A DNA stretch of 23,894 nt. It comes from Nemertoderma westbladi (lineage: Eukaryota > Xenacoelomorpha > Nemertodermatida > Nemertodermatidae). The stretch covers positions 1 through 23,894 of the forward strand of contig JAUCBJ010005329.1 of the NCBI GenBank assembly GCA_032718475.1, written 5' to 3'. The notes under the pieces were generated by a model. That model made no database searches. It was not told the origin of the DNA and saw only the letters and a list, made by a program, of their open reading frames with translations. Of this stretch, positions 9,301-17,702 are shown piece after piece (position 1 is the first letter of the stretch; the number at the start of each line of letters is the position of its first letter). Both the position numbers and the translations under genes were made by a program.

Positions 9301-9583
9301 ACAACCCTTGCCTGTACATTAGATATAAATAAGTGCTTTAAAACACTTCATAAGGAAAAATTAATAAAATAAATATTATTTATAAATAAAACGAGTTAAA
9401 ACATGTGATATTCTTCACATGGGCGGGAAATAAAGATAAATTTACGAGAATCAAAACATCGCATAACTTATAATAACAAACTTTTTAAACATTGGTAAAT
9501 CCCGTTTGGGTAGCACAGACCTGAACAACACAACAACGTAAGATAAACTTCTTATTCGCAAAAGAAATACCAAAGTTGGTAAA

Positions 9584-10084
9584 TCAATTCGATCCATTCA
9601 ACGATTTTAAACCCTTTATTGGCCCAAAGCGATGGAATGGGTAGACCCTAAACACGACCTTAGCAACCAGTAAATTATAAGGTACAGAACCATAGTTACG
9701 GGAGTCCAATGAATCATCATGATAGCCTAGCAACCAAACATGTCCCTTTGGGACGTAGGATCTGAAAAAGCAAGTGTTCTGATTGGACGAATCGAGTTTA
9801 ATGTGGTCCCCTTCTTGGGCCACCAACTCTTTACATATATAACTATTGATCCCGGGATGTTCCGCAAGTGGATTTTTACATTTAACTACGTCACCGTTGT
9901 CCAGGCAACACTTAGTAACAGGCCGAGTACTAACACAAACAATATCGCCATTATACAGCAGAGGTTCCATTGATATTCCTTCGATTTCTAAGAGTTTCGC
10001 ATTCTTACTGTAAATTAAATAATAAATTGCGAATCCCGACAGTGAAGCATTCCATAACCAGTTAGAGAGACGGGGGAATAACAT
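9584..10084 (-). CDS. IMMP1L: mitochondrial inner membrane protease subunit 1-like (type I signal peptidase family)
   Basis: This is a complete single-exon reading frame of 166 residues. The family removes bipartite presequences of proteins delivered to the mitochondrial intermembrane space, anchored in the inner membrane with a Ser/Lys dyad. Residues 10-25 form a hydrophobic N-terminal segment. Serine 38 lies in GISMEP, the usual catalytic box. Lysine 85 lies in YICKELVAQEGD, the position of the catalytic lysine. SYVPKGHVWLLG (109-120) and DSRNYG (127-132) are further signature boxes, closest to IMP1. The length agrees with IMMP1L at about 166. The start context is good, with G at -3 in CCCGCCATG. 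One oddity is that the usual arginine after the catalytic lysine is glutamate 86. The lack of introns may mean a retrogene that stayed intact, since vertebrate orthologues have several exons. IMMP2L is less likely because of the SYVPxGHVW and DSRxYG pattern. Confidence 0.9.
   Translation of the reverse strand: MLFPRLSNWLWNASLSGFAIYYLIYSKNAKLLEIEGISMEPLLYNGDIVCVSTRPVTKCCLDNGDVVKCKNPLAEHPGINSYICKELVAQEGDHIKLDSSNQNTCFFRSYVPKGHVWLLGYHDDSLDSRNYGSVPYNLLVAKVVFRVYPFHRFGPIKGLKSLNGSN
9985..10054. other. region encoding the membrane anchor of the IMMP1L-like protein
   Basis: Residues 11-34 of the protein (WNASLSGFAIYYLIYSKN and following) form the single N-terminal hydrophobic stretch expected to span the inner membrane. 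It is followed by the lysine-bearing SKNAK before the catalytic box. This is a prediction from composition only. Confidence 0.55.
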
Positions 10085-10427
10085 GGCGGGAACAACGGTA
10101 CATTACCAAATGTTACCTCGTTTGGCTATTAATCGCCCATCGTTAATGTTGTGATGTTTGTTAGCGCTATACTGATATATATATAACGATGTGGTATATC
10201 TGTTGCTCCATTTATTGTAATAAAATAAATTAAATGTAATTAATAAATAGTTAAGACTTTAACAATAATTAACCGAACAAGATACAAACCACATTAAATA
10301 AAAACAATTTCGGTATGTTACCGGTACAATTGCGTATTGGACATTAGTGTTTATCTGGCTTTGGGTGAAGAAACTACACAGTAGTCCTAGTTATTGTATA
10401 AAAAAAAATATTATGTACCGGTGTAGC

Positions 10428-11034
10428 AGAGAATTTCCACCCCCCTAAAAATTCACCCCCCGGTTAAAATTTCCTAGTGTATTTTCACCCCCCGGTTAGA
10501 ATTCACTGGTGTATTTTCACCGCCCGGTTAGAATTCACTAGTGTATTTTCACCACCCCCCCCCCCCCCCCCCCCCCTCCCGATTAGAATTCACTAGGGGA
10601 TTTTAACCGGTGGTGGAACTACTCTGGGTTATTTTTTAGTGAGATTTCACCTCCCTCAGTGTAATCTTACCCCCATGATATTTTAAATTTCAATATAATT
10701 TAAATTAAATATAAACCTACATACAGTATAAGCGAACAGACAAACGCAGATACCTTTAGTACACAGACAAACACACGTCTGCACGTTGGAGATTTATATA
10801 TAATAAAGTACTGTAGAAGATACAAAAAATACACAGGGAGTGAGAATACACTATGGAAATTTAACCGGGGAGGGATTTGCACAGAGTGAAAATTGATAAA
10901 TGCAGGGTGAGTTTTCACTGGAGGGGGTTAAAATACAGTAGGGAAATTACACCCCGGGAGTGACGAGTGACAATACACTCGGGAAATTAAACGGCGGAGT
11001 GATTTTGCATGAGGAGCAAAAATTCGCTGTGAAC
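10428..11034. mobile_element. foldback-like element with arms of inverted 32-bp tandem repeats
   Basis: The left arm (10428-10670) holds tandem copies of a 32-bp unit reading TTCACCCCCCGGTTAGAATT then CACTAGTGTATT. The right arm (10850-11034) holds diverged copies of the same unit in reverse complement, with GGAAATTTAACCGGGGAGGG and GTGAAAATTGATAAATGC. The outermost words also pair: AGAGAATTT near 10432 and AAATTCGCTG near 11024. Long inverted arms built from tandem repeats around a short middle are the known architecture of Foldback transposons. No target duplication is visible. A 22-base C run interrupts the left arm at 10555-10576. Confidence 0.6.
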
Positions 11035-11099
11035 TGTTGTCCTGCAGTTGCCTTACAATGGGCCTACAACAGTTGAACAGTAGGCCTACTACTGTACGA

Positions 11100-11750
11100 C
11101 TGTACCTCGATCTATAATAATACTTAACGAAATAAATTTAAATGAAATCATCTATAAACTGTGTCTATACAGTCAAGACTGAAGGTGCGTAAAGCAGATT
11201 GATTACCTACTGTGTCACCATTAAATGGCAAACATACAGCAGTAGATACATGATACAGCACAGCCCAGTCCTGCAGTCTGCCAGTCACACGCTGACAGTT
11301 TAAAAACAAACAAGGAAACAAAGTTGCAAGTTTGAATTACCCGCGCATTAGCAATAGGGTGTTTCACGCTTGGGGGTTCCTGTTAGAGTAGTTACACAAA
11401 AAAAATATGCTCAAAGTTCCAATTCCACCACCATTAGGCCTAAACTGTTAATGTTATGTCTCCCTCCCTTTATTTTTAAAATCACAGACTGTGTTATATT
11501 GAGAGTCAACGATGCCCAGGGATGTACAGCCTTCTCCTTCTTTTTCAAAATAAATTTGACTACAATATGGTAGAAACTTACAGTACGTACTATTCAATAT
11601 TCACTGAAACATAATTAATAACAACATAACGCACAGTACATATGTTAGAAAATTTCGTTTGCTACCGCCAAACAGTAGGCCGGCATAGTGTATCAACGAA
11701 CACATGTTAATATGGGGTGACCGGCCGTTAATAATTTTTGTTATTGTCTA
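11100..11750. other. intronic sequence upstream of the MOB3 exon, nothing recognised
   Basis: This is AT-rich sequence that must be intron if the MOB3 exon is spliced. I looked here and further upstream for earlier MOB exons (zinc-binding CPVMS-type motif, MDWIE-type motif) and found none. Confidence 0.45.
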
Positions 11751-11754
11751 ACAG

Positions 11755-11958
11755 GTTTGTAAGAAGATACTGACACGTCTCTACCGTGTATTCGCACACG
11801 TCTACGTTCATCACTTTGATATGATCGTGTCTATTGGCGCCGAGGCTCATATTAATTCGTGTTACAAACACTTCTATTACTTTGTTGATGAATTCAATCT
11901 GGTTGACCATAAAGAATTTGAGCCTCTCAAAGATATGACCTCAAAGTTATGCCGATGA
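11755..11958 (+). CDS. MOB3: MOB kinase activator 3, last coding exon (partial gene)
   Basis: MOB proteins are small zinc-binding co-activators or scaffolds of NDR/LATS and related kinases. This exon encodes the final 67 residues. It starts [20 protein letters not shown], continues with [20 protein letters not shown], and ends with [14 protein letters not shown] and TGA. The order and wording match MOB3 rather than MOB1 (which ends near LQEL) or MOB4. His15 and His20 of the exon, five residues apart, are the histidine half of the family's Cys2-His2 zinc site. The acceptor TTGTCTAACAG directly precedes a phase-0 start, so the exon is spliced and not a retrocopy. There is no in-frame ATG near its start, so it is easy to miss. 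Upstream exons are not recognisable in the window and probably lie left of it, which would place the IMMP1L-like gene inside a MOB3 intron. That last point is inference. Confidence 0.9.
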   Translation, partial: VCKKILTRLYRVFAHVYVHHFDMIVSIGAEAHINSCYKHFYYFVDEFNLVDHKEFEPLKDMTSKLCR

Positions 11959-12066
11959 TGAATATTGATTAGGCAAATCATTATCCTAAAGCGTATCTCC
12001 ATTATGCGATTGTTAGGCATATATGTACAGTATATATAATATTTGAACTATCTATATATTCTATTT

Positions 12067-12072
12067 AATAAA
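12067..12072 (+). other. AATAAA poly(A) signal for MOB3
   Basis: A canonical AATAAA lies 109 bases after the MOB3 stop codon. It is the first such signal downstream of the exon in the sense direction. Confidence 0.55.
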
Positions 12073-12150
12073 GCTTCACCGTATATTTACACAAGCGAGC
12101 GAAGCGAGTGAGTTAAATGTTATGAAACGAGAGTCTAGGTGAAGTATTTT
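12073..12150. repeat. short inverted repeat around a GCGAGCGAAGCGAGTGAG core
   Basis: CTTCACC and GGTGAAG bracket a GC-rich core reading AAGCGAGCGAAGCGAGTGAG followed by ACGAGAGTCT. A similar core with ACAAGAGTCT occurs at 16787-16855. A related GCGAGCCACGAAGTGAGTGAG occurs twice at 2288-2370. Confidence 0.5.
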
Positions 12151-12159
12151 TACTTAAAT

Positions 12160-13140
12160 GGAATATGTCGTTTTATTTTCAAGTATGGCCGTGGCTTCTT
12201 TAGTGCCGTAATCTTTGTGACACACTGACAGGTGCAGTTAGTGTCTACCGGCTCACCTACCGTAACATAACCAAAACATATATTTCATATTATTATTAGA
12301 ATTAACGATACTTAGGAAACAATGCATTACTTATACTTACTACATGAGTATAATACAGTGTACTACTGTAGTGTAATACTGTACCTGTATAATACGGTGC
12401 CACCTAGACCTAATATTGAATGATAAATGGTACTTTATTACACGGCGTTAAATCTAGTACCGGTACTCCGTATTCAAGAATATATAGTTTATTTTATTTA
12501 ACGCCATATTTCACGCCAACTTGAAAATAAAGCTGATCCTACATTATACCAACTAATCGTATAATAAAGACAAAATGTTAATAAACTTTAATCTCCATTC
12601 TATCTTATTTTTTTCTTTATCTTCTTATCTTTTCTGATTAAATATTACATTATTGAGACACATCTCACTGTTTACTTTATTTTGAATCGTTGCATCGTAC
12701 ATCGTTGAATTGATTAAAACAATTGTCATTGCATTCATTTCTAAAATGAATATAATTATTGAATTTCTTGCAATTTTATCCTATACCATGAATTGTTAAT
12801 TTGAATTCGGGGTATCTAGCTCTCTCTCGAATTACATACAATCTCATAAAGGTGAGTTTAAAAATCGCAATAATTTTTATTGTCCGTTTAAATCCTATTT
12901 TTGTCCTTTTTTTTTATTTTTTATGTCCTCCAAAAATCTAATGTTAGGTTCCATGCTACCGGTTTCTATACTGCTGTTCTCTCAGGCTATCAGTACCGGT
13001 ATTAGTATATATAGCACTATTTTGCTGTATTGTATGTACAGATGTAGGTATAAAGCAGGCATTTCTGTATTTTAGTACCGGTACCGGCACTGCTGTAGGC
13101 CTACTGTGTAGCCTACCATTTAAATACGGTAATGGTAGAC
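12160..13140. other. AT-rich intergenic stretch, nothing recognised
   Basis: I found no coding pattern or clear repeat structure apart from scattered TACTGTA and GTACCGGTAC words, which are common throughout the window. Confidence 0.45.
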
Positions 13141-13154
13141 CAACCGGCAGACCG

Positions 13155-13765
13155 GTTGTTTTGGTTAGAAAATCTCGCCTCATCTGTAACCTGATCCTTT
13201 GCCTGATTTGGTAAAGTGACCGCTTATTGTTTTGGTTAGAAAGGCCCGCCTCTGTAACCTGCTCCTTTCCTTCATTTTGTAAAGTGACTGTTTATTGTTT
13301 TGGTTAGAAAATCCCGCCTCTGTAACCTGCCCCTTTCCCTCAATTAATTAAGTGATCGTTTATTGTTTTGGTTAGGAAATCACGCCTCTGTAACCTGCTC
13401 CTTTCTCCCAATTGGTAATGTCATCGTTTATTGTTTTGGTTAGAAAATCCCGTCTCTGTAACCTGCTCCTTTCCCTGATTTTGTAAAGTGACTGTTTATT
13501 GTTTTGGTTAGAAAATCCCGCCTCTGTAACCTGCTCCTTTCTCTCAATTGGTAATGTTATCGTTTATTGTTTTGGTTAGAAAATCCCGTCTCTGTAACCT
13601 GCTCCTTTCCATAAATTAGTTAAATGATCGTTTATTGTTTTGGTTAGAAAATCCCGCCTCTGTAACCTGCTCCTTTCCCTGATTTGGTAAAGTGACTGTT
13701 TATTGTTTTGGTTAGAAAATCCGGTCTTAACCTGCTCCTTTCCATCAATTGGTAATTGTTTTTGG
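13155..13765 (+). repeat. 68-bp satellite array, about nine copies
   Basis: The word TTTATTGTTTTGGTTAGAAA recurs at exact 68-base steps: 13155 (degenerate), 13223, 13291, 13359, 13427, 13495, 13563, 13631 and 13699, with a broken tenth copy. Each unit also carries CTGTAACCTGCTCCTTTCCC. The spacers fall into at least two classes, one with GTAAAGTGACTG and one with CAATTGGTAATG, in irregular order. No unit is longer or shorter than 68 until the last. Related single monomers lie inside the MITE at 15465-15713, in its truncated copy at 6994-7165, and at 19185-19240. Confidence 0.95.
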
Positions 13766-13891
13766 CTATAAAATGAGTGTTTTGCTACGTCATGTGGTAA
13801 TCGATTATCGACAACAACCACAAACTATTAAATTTAGAGTCTTTTACCACAGGCGCATATGGAATTCTATCTCATAGTCTATAAATCATGG

Positions 13892-14024
13892 AATCATGGA
13901 ATGTTTTGGCACAGGCATAGTGAAACCAACTGTCCGATAGAGACCAGAAATCAACAAATTTTGAATGTTTTGGCATAGGCATGTTGAAATCAACTGTCTG
14001 ACAGTCCAGAAATCAGCAGTCTGA
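13892..14024. repeat. about 68-bp duplicated segment (GAATGTTTTGGCAYAGGCAT)
   Basis: Two imperfect direct copies, each starting GAATGTTTTGGCA and ending near CCAGAAATCA, lie side by side. Short AAAAGGACAACAAAAGT repeats follow at 14058-14100. I see no gene. Confidence 0.6.
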
Positions 14025-14159
14025 CAGTTTGAAGAAATACATACATAAAAAGTCATTAAAAGGACAACAAAAGTTATTAAAAGGACAACAAAAGTCATTA
14101 TGCACAATTCGTAAAAAAAGGAGTACAAAATAAGTCAAATAAAAGGACATAAAAAATCA

Positions 14160-14930
14160 CTGCCTTTAAAAATTGGGAGGGTGGGCAGGGGTTGGTGATG
14201 TTAATGAATTAAGACAAGCTATATAATTCAGGCCATATTATGGTGTAAATATAAAATAACATTAAATGCATTCGTTTCCATAGAGACTGTACAGTAGCAC
14301 AGTAAGTAAGAAACTGTTGTAATCAAGACGTTTTATAATTTATAGATCTAACCTCCTTGGTTCCGGTAGTGGGTTAGGCCTACTCATCGGGGTTATATAC
14401 ACCAGGCCATCATCACGTCGGGATTCTGTAGCTACAGTATTTATGGGTGGAAATTACATAGAAAATACACTGGGAACTTCTTGGTCTTGCAAATGTACTG
14501 TACTCGGGAATATGGTAGCTAGTGTATCGGTACTTGTTAAAATAATATTTTGGTACAAATGTTTTTTATCCTAGAACATTAAAAGAAATCGATTGTGCCA
14601 TACTGAAATCAGTTAGGCCTACACTATCTCCCCCTAATCCTACAACCGTTTCTAGCAAGTCGCTTCTGCCAGCAGCAGTATTAAAAGTTGTCGAACTATA
14701 CCAAATGTCGTAGCATATTATTAAAATTTTAAAAAAATTCGGGGGGCGGGCGCGGGGGGCCGACTTGCTAAAAATGGTTGTTGTATTTAAGGGAGATGGT
14801 GTATAAACCAAACTAACAAAATTAAAGAAAAACGATTTTAAGTTCATTATCTTCCATGAAAATTACAGTATTTAAACTGTACAGTAATTAATGATGTTTA
14901 GCACTAATCAACAGCATAATTTAATATCGC
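14160..14930. other. intergenic stretch with a short GC-rich patch, nothing recognised
   Basis: The patch at 14742-14763 (GGGGGGCGGGCGCGGGGGGC) is strikingly G-rich in AT-rich surroundings. Open frames here look fortuitous. Confidence 0.4.
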
Positions 14931-14934
14931 CACT

Positions 14935-15250
14935 AATTGAATGCCACCCCAAATTAGATGATTTGACACCAAAATAAATTATTTTTCACCAAATATATTT
15001 TTTTTGTAGCACCAATTCGCATCCCCCAATATTGAATATCCCTCTCACCAAAAACAATTATTCATCCCCAAAAAACAATTATTCATCCCCCAAAAACAAT
15101 TATTCATCCCCCAAAATCAATTATTCTTCAACCAAAAACAAATTATTCACCCCCAAAACAATTATTCTACCCCCAAAAACAATTATTCTACCCCAAAAAA
15201 CAATTATTCATCCCCAAAAATAATTACTTATCAACCTAAAAAACAAGCAC
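14935..15250 (+). repeat. left arm of a second foldback-like element (AACAATTATTCATCCCCCAA array)
   Basis: A diverged outer part with CACCAAAATAAATTATTTTT leads into a regular array of about 20-21 bp units reading CAATTATTCATCCCCCAAAA (15047-15220). In one frame the array encodes a repeating NNYSSPK peptide. I consider that fortuitous. The reverse complement of this word family fills 15764-16165. Confidence 0.65.
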
Positions 15251-15464
15251 CAAATATTTTATATTAACTACGCTTTGCATGGTTGCATGCTTCAGTTACA
15301 CCTACAGTACGGTATTCGTACGGATAGGCCTATTGCCTTCAGAACAAAGTATTCTGTTATTATTCGTATTCTATTAATGCCTATCTACTGGTCTATTCTT
15401 GCCTATGGCCTATTACTTATTCTGTTATTAGGTTTCAGTAATACGGCAGTACTGAAGTTCTCAG

Positions 15465-15713
15465 ACAGGGAGGGGGGAAACTAGACTCAATAAAAATTAA
15501 TCCCTCTCCAGGGGAAATTCGGCGCAAATAACAGCTGACTATTCTCAAAAATAAAACTGTAACCTGTTCTATTGTCCTTAGTTTATTGTTTTGGTTAAAA
15601 TAACGTGCCACTGTAACCTGCTCCTTTCCCTAAATTGAGAATTTAACATTGAGGCGGGATATTAATTCGCCAAGGCGGGTTTTGCGTCCAGTTTTCCCCC
15701 TGTCTCGATGTTT
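15465..15713. mobile_element. complete MITE with terminal repeats, monomer source candidate for the 68-bp satellite
   Basis: The left end reads ACAGGGAGGGGGGAAACTAG then ACTCAA. The right end, read on the opposite strand, gives ACAGGGGGAAAACTGGACGC. They form an imperfect inverted repeat of about 25 bp. Inside are AATTAATCCCTCTCCAGGGG and two satellite-like segments. A truncated copy lies at 6994-7165. Flanks CTCAGA and TCTCGATG do not give a clean target duplication. Confidence 0.6.
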
Positions 15714-15763
15714 TAGTCTAACTTCCAGTAAGGCTAGGCCTATTGCTGCAGTACAGTAGTATT

Positions 15764-16165
15764 TATTTTGGGGTTTATGTATGTATTTTGGGCGAAAATG
15801 TATTTGTTTTAGGGGAACATGAATTCTTATTTTGGGGTTTATGTATTTATTTTGGGCGAAAATGTATTTGTTTTAGGGGAACATGAATTCTTATTTTGGG
15901 GGAAAATGTATTTGTTTTGGGGGAAAATGTATTTGTTTTAGGGGAACATGAATTCTTATTTTGGGCGAAAATGTATTTCTTTTGTGCGAAAGTGTATTTG
16001 TTTTGGGGGAAAATGTATTTGTTTTGGGAAAATTGGTAATTGTTTTGGGGGTTTTGTCATTTACTTTGGTGCTAATAATTGGTTTTGGGGAGCATTTATT
16101 TATTTTGGTATTGAGTAATTGTTTTGGGTCACATTATTTAAGTTGGTGTAATAACTATTTACATC
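15764..16165 (-). repeat. right arm of the second foldback-like element (inverted array)
   Basis: It starts with a 64-bp unit present twice (15764 and 15828), each containing TATTTTGGGGTTTATGTAT and GTTTTAGGGGAACATGAATT. Shorter units GGGGGAAAATGTATTTGTTT follow, then a diverged part with TTTTGGTGCTAATAATTGG. Read in reverse complement, the words match the left arm (CCCCAAAACAATTATT type), so the two arrays could pair as a very long imperfect hairpin. Confidence 0.6.
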
Positions 16166-16198
16166 ATTGTGTGCAAAGTAGCACTTACTAGTACTAAG

Positions 16199-16655
16199 AG
16201 GGGCGGATTTGGTCGCGCGGGGGGTCTGGGCGAACCAGAGAGTGGCGTCGTTTGATATTGCGGAAATTAACGCTGACGCCACCTCTTACGCCCAGACCAA
16301 CCGCTCGACCGAGTCCCTCCTGGAGCAGCGGTGCCGGTTAAAGAAGATGCATTACCGGACCGTCTGTGAAGACCGGAGGATGTCGTTCACTCCTCTGGTG
16401 GGCACCACCAATGGTGTCTGGAGCGCCGAGGCCCAGATCCTCATCCGCCACCTCGCCGAGACACTCGTGGCCCGGCGGGATGGAATGCGAGAGAGGGGCC
16501 TCGCGTGTGTCATGGGGGGTGTTCGACGGCGGCTGCAGTTCGCGCTCCTCCGGTCCAGCTCCCTCTGCCTCCGGGGCGGCCGACGGTCGTGGCGAGGCTT
16601 GGGTTTCGGGGACGGGGCCGGTCTGCGAGGTGCGGGGCTGGCAGACCAGTTCTGA
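16199..16655 (+). pseudogene. 5'-truncated retroelement polyprotein tail
   Basis: The open frame reads ADLVARGVWANQRVASFDIA, then FTPLVGTTNGVW and RRRLQFALLRSSSLCLRGG before the stop at 16653-16655. This matches the C-terminal tail (pattern FWxxxQRAxFDV, FTPLVFSxxGGMGxE, FSLLRSxxxCLRGSR) found after the reverse transcriptase in a widespread family of metazoan retroelements. The reverse transcriptase itself is absent, so the copy is truncated at its 5' end near 16199, as expected for target-primed insertions. GC content is far above the surrounding DNA. The exact clade is not assignable from this piece. Confidence 0.65.
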
Positions 16656-16786
16656 GTCGCTTTGTGTGGTGATGGGTATTTGTATTTGTAATTTTAATTT
16701 GTGTAATGGTCTAATATTAAGGTTTTTATTCATTATATTAATAATAATAAAAACTGGGGTCACTAGTGCAAAGTAGCTTAAAGTTA

Positions 16787-16855
16787 CGACCCGAGTTTAT
16801 TTATGTACCGAGCGAGCGCAGCGAGGGAGGTTTACATAAATAAACAAGAGTCTTT
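16787..16855. repeat. hairpin with GAGCGAGCGCAGCGAGGGAG loop
   Basis: GTTTATTTATGTA (16795-16807) and its complement TACATAAATAAAC (16832-16844) form a perfect 13-bp stem around a GC-rich loop. An outer TTAAAG/CTTTAA pair extends it. It lies about 130 bases after the retroelement stop, and it resembles the structure at 12073-12150. It may be the 3' end of that retroelement, but a separate element is also possible. Confidence 0.55.
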
Positions 16856-16893
16856 AACGCTGAAAAGGGACCTTTGCAAGCAATGATGTATGT

Positions 16894-17429
16894 AATTTTG
16901 TTACATTATGTCAACTTAATCAGCGTTCGGTATGTGAAGAAAGGATTTTATGGATACTCATTTATACATTTTAATCATGTACTATATCGAATATAAGTTA
17001 AAATTTTAATAACAGGTACACAGTATTACATAATTATACATTTAAATCTAATTAAAGTTTATTGGAAGTTACTGTATCTCCTGCATAGATGTGATAAATC
17101 ATTAATCCATCTTCACTATTGTCGAGTCTGTGTCCGTTCGGTTTTACTGAACACTGTCGCTATTTTCTTTGGTCATTTTAGTGTCTTCTATTGGACGTTT
17201 CGCCATAACGGAATACAGTACACGTTAAACAATTATTTATATACAGTAGCTAGGCTTACTGTAGTCCCGTCACTGCAAACTGGATAATGAAGCAGCGCTC
17301 ATTAATATAAATGGAAATAATACATTCTGGAATACGGTAATATAAGTTGTTTCCATGTCATTGATTACTTTGCAGCGTTACGAGTAATTCACCAGAACGC
17401 TGTTAAGTTAACATAATGTAACAAAATAC
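16894..17429. repeat. candidate MITE: inverted ends around TTGTTACATTATGTCAACTT
   Basis: The left arm at 16894-16928 and the reverse complement of 17394-17429 share about 32 of 36 bases by eye, including GTTACATTATG and CAGCGTTC. The interior holds a 20-codon minus-strand frame starting ATGGCGAAACG (17206), which I do not recognise. No target duplication was found. Confidence 0.45.
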
Positions 17430-17702
17430 TTTTTTTGGTGAAATTTTTATCAATTTTGGGATGACCTTAATTGGTATCCATTTGGTATCATAATTTAACT
17501 TTATTGATATAATTACAGTAGGCCTACTAGTACAGTAACTTAGTAATTTGCAGTTGGGTTTTATGGCGCTATTCAAGAAAATTTAATAGTATAGCTAGGC
17601 TACTACAGTATAGGTATAGATAGGCCTACTAGTATTTTTGGAGTTTTCGGCATTCACGGAACTAGAACACAAAACCTCCAACTCCGACATTAGTGTCGTG
17701 GT
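17430..17702. other. AT-rich gap, nothing recognised
   Basis: It contains two TAGGCCTA palindromes and TACAGTA words but no gene or repeat I can define. Confidence 0.4.

Noticed and set aside
11728-11910. Minus-strand 60-codon frame over the MOB3 exon
   Set aside because: It is the antisense shadow of the MOB3 coding exon, whose plus-strand translation matches the family throughout.
14566-14847. Minus-strand 93-codon frame next to the G-rich patch
   Set aside because: The composition is uneven, it has no recognisable motif, and the Pro/Arg/Ala stretch is only the translated G-rich patch.
15032-15223. Frame encoding repeated NNYSSPK peptide
   Set aside because: It is the translation of a 20-21 bp array that forms one arm of a foldback-like structure. 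There is no conserved context.
16338-16776. Two other long frames (minus 16338-16763, plus 16366-16776) over the GC-rich segment
   Set aside because: High GC content removes stop codons in all frames. Only the frame with the FTPLV and LLRSxxLCLRG patterns matches a known retroelement tail.
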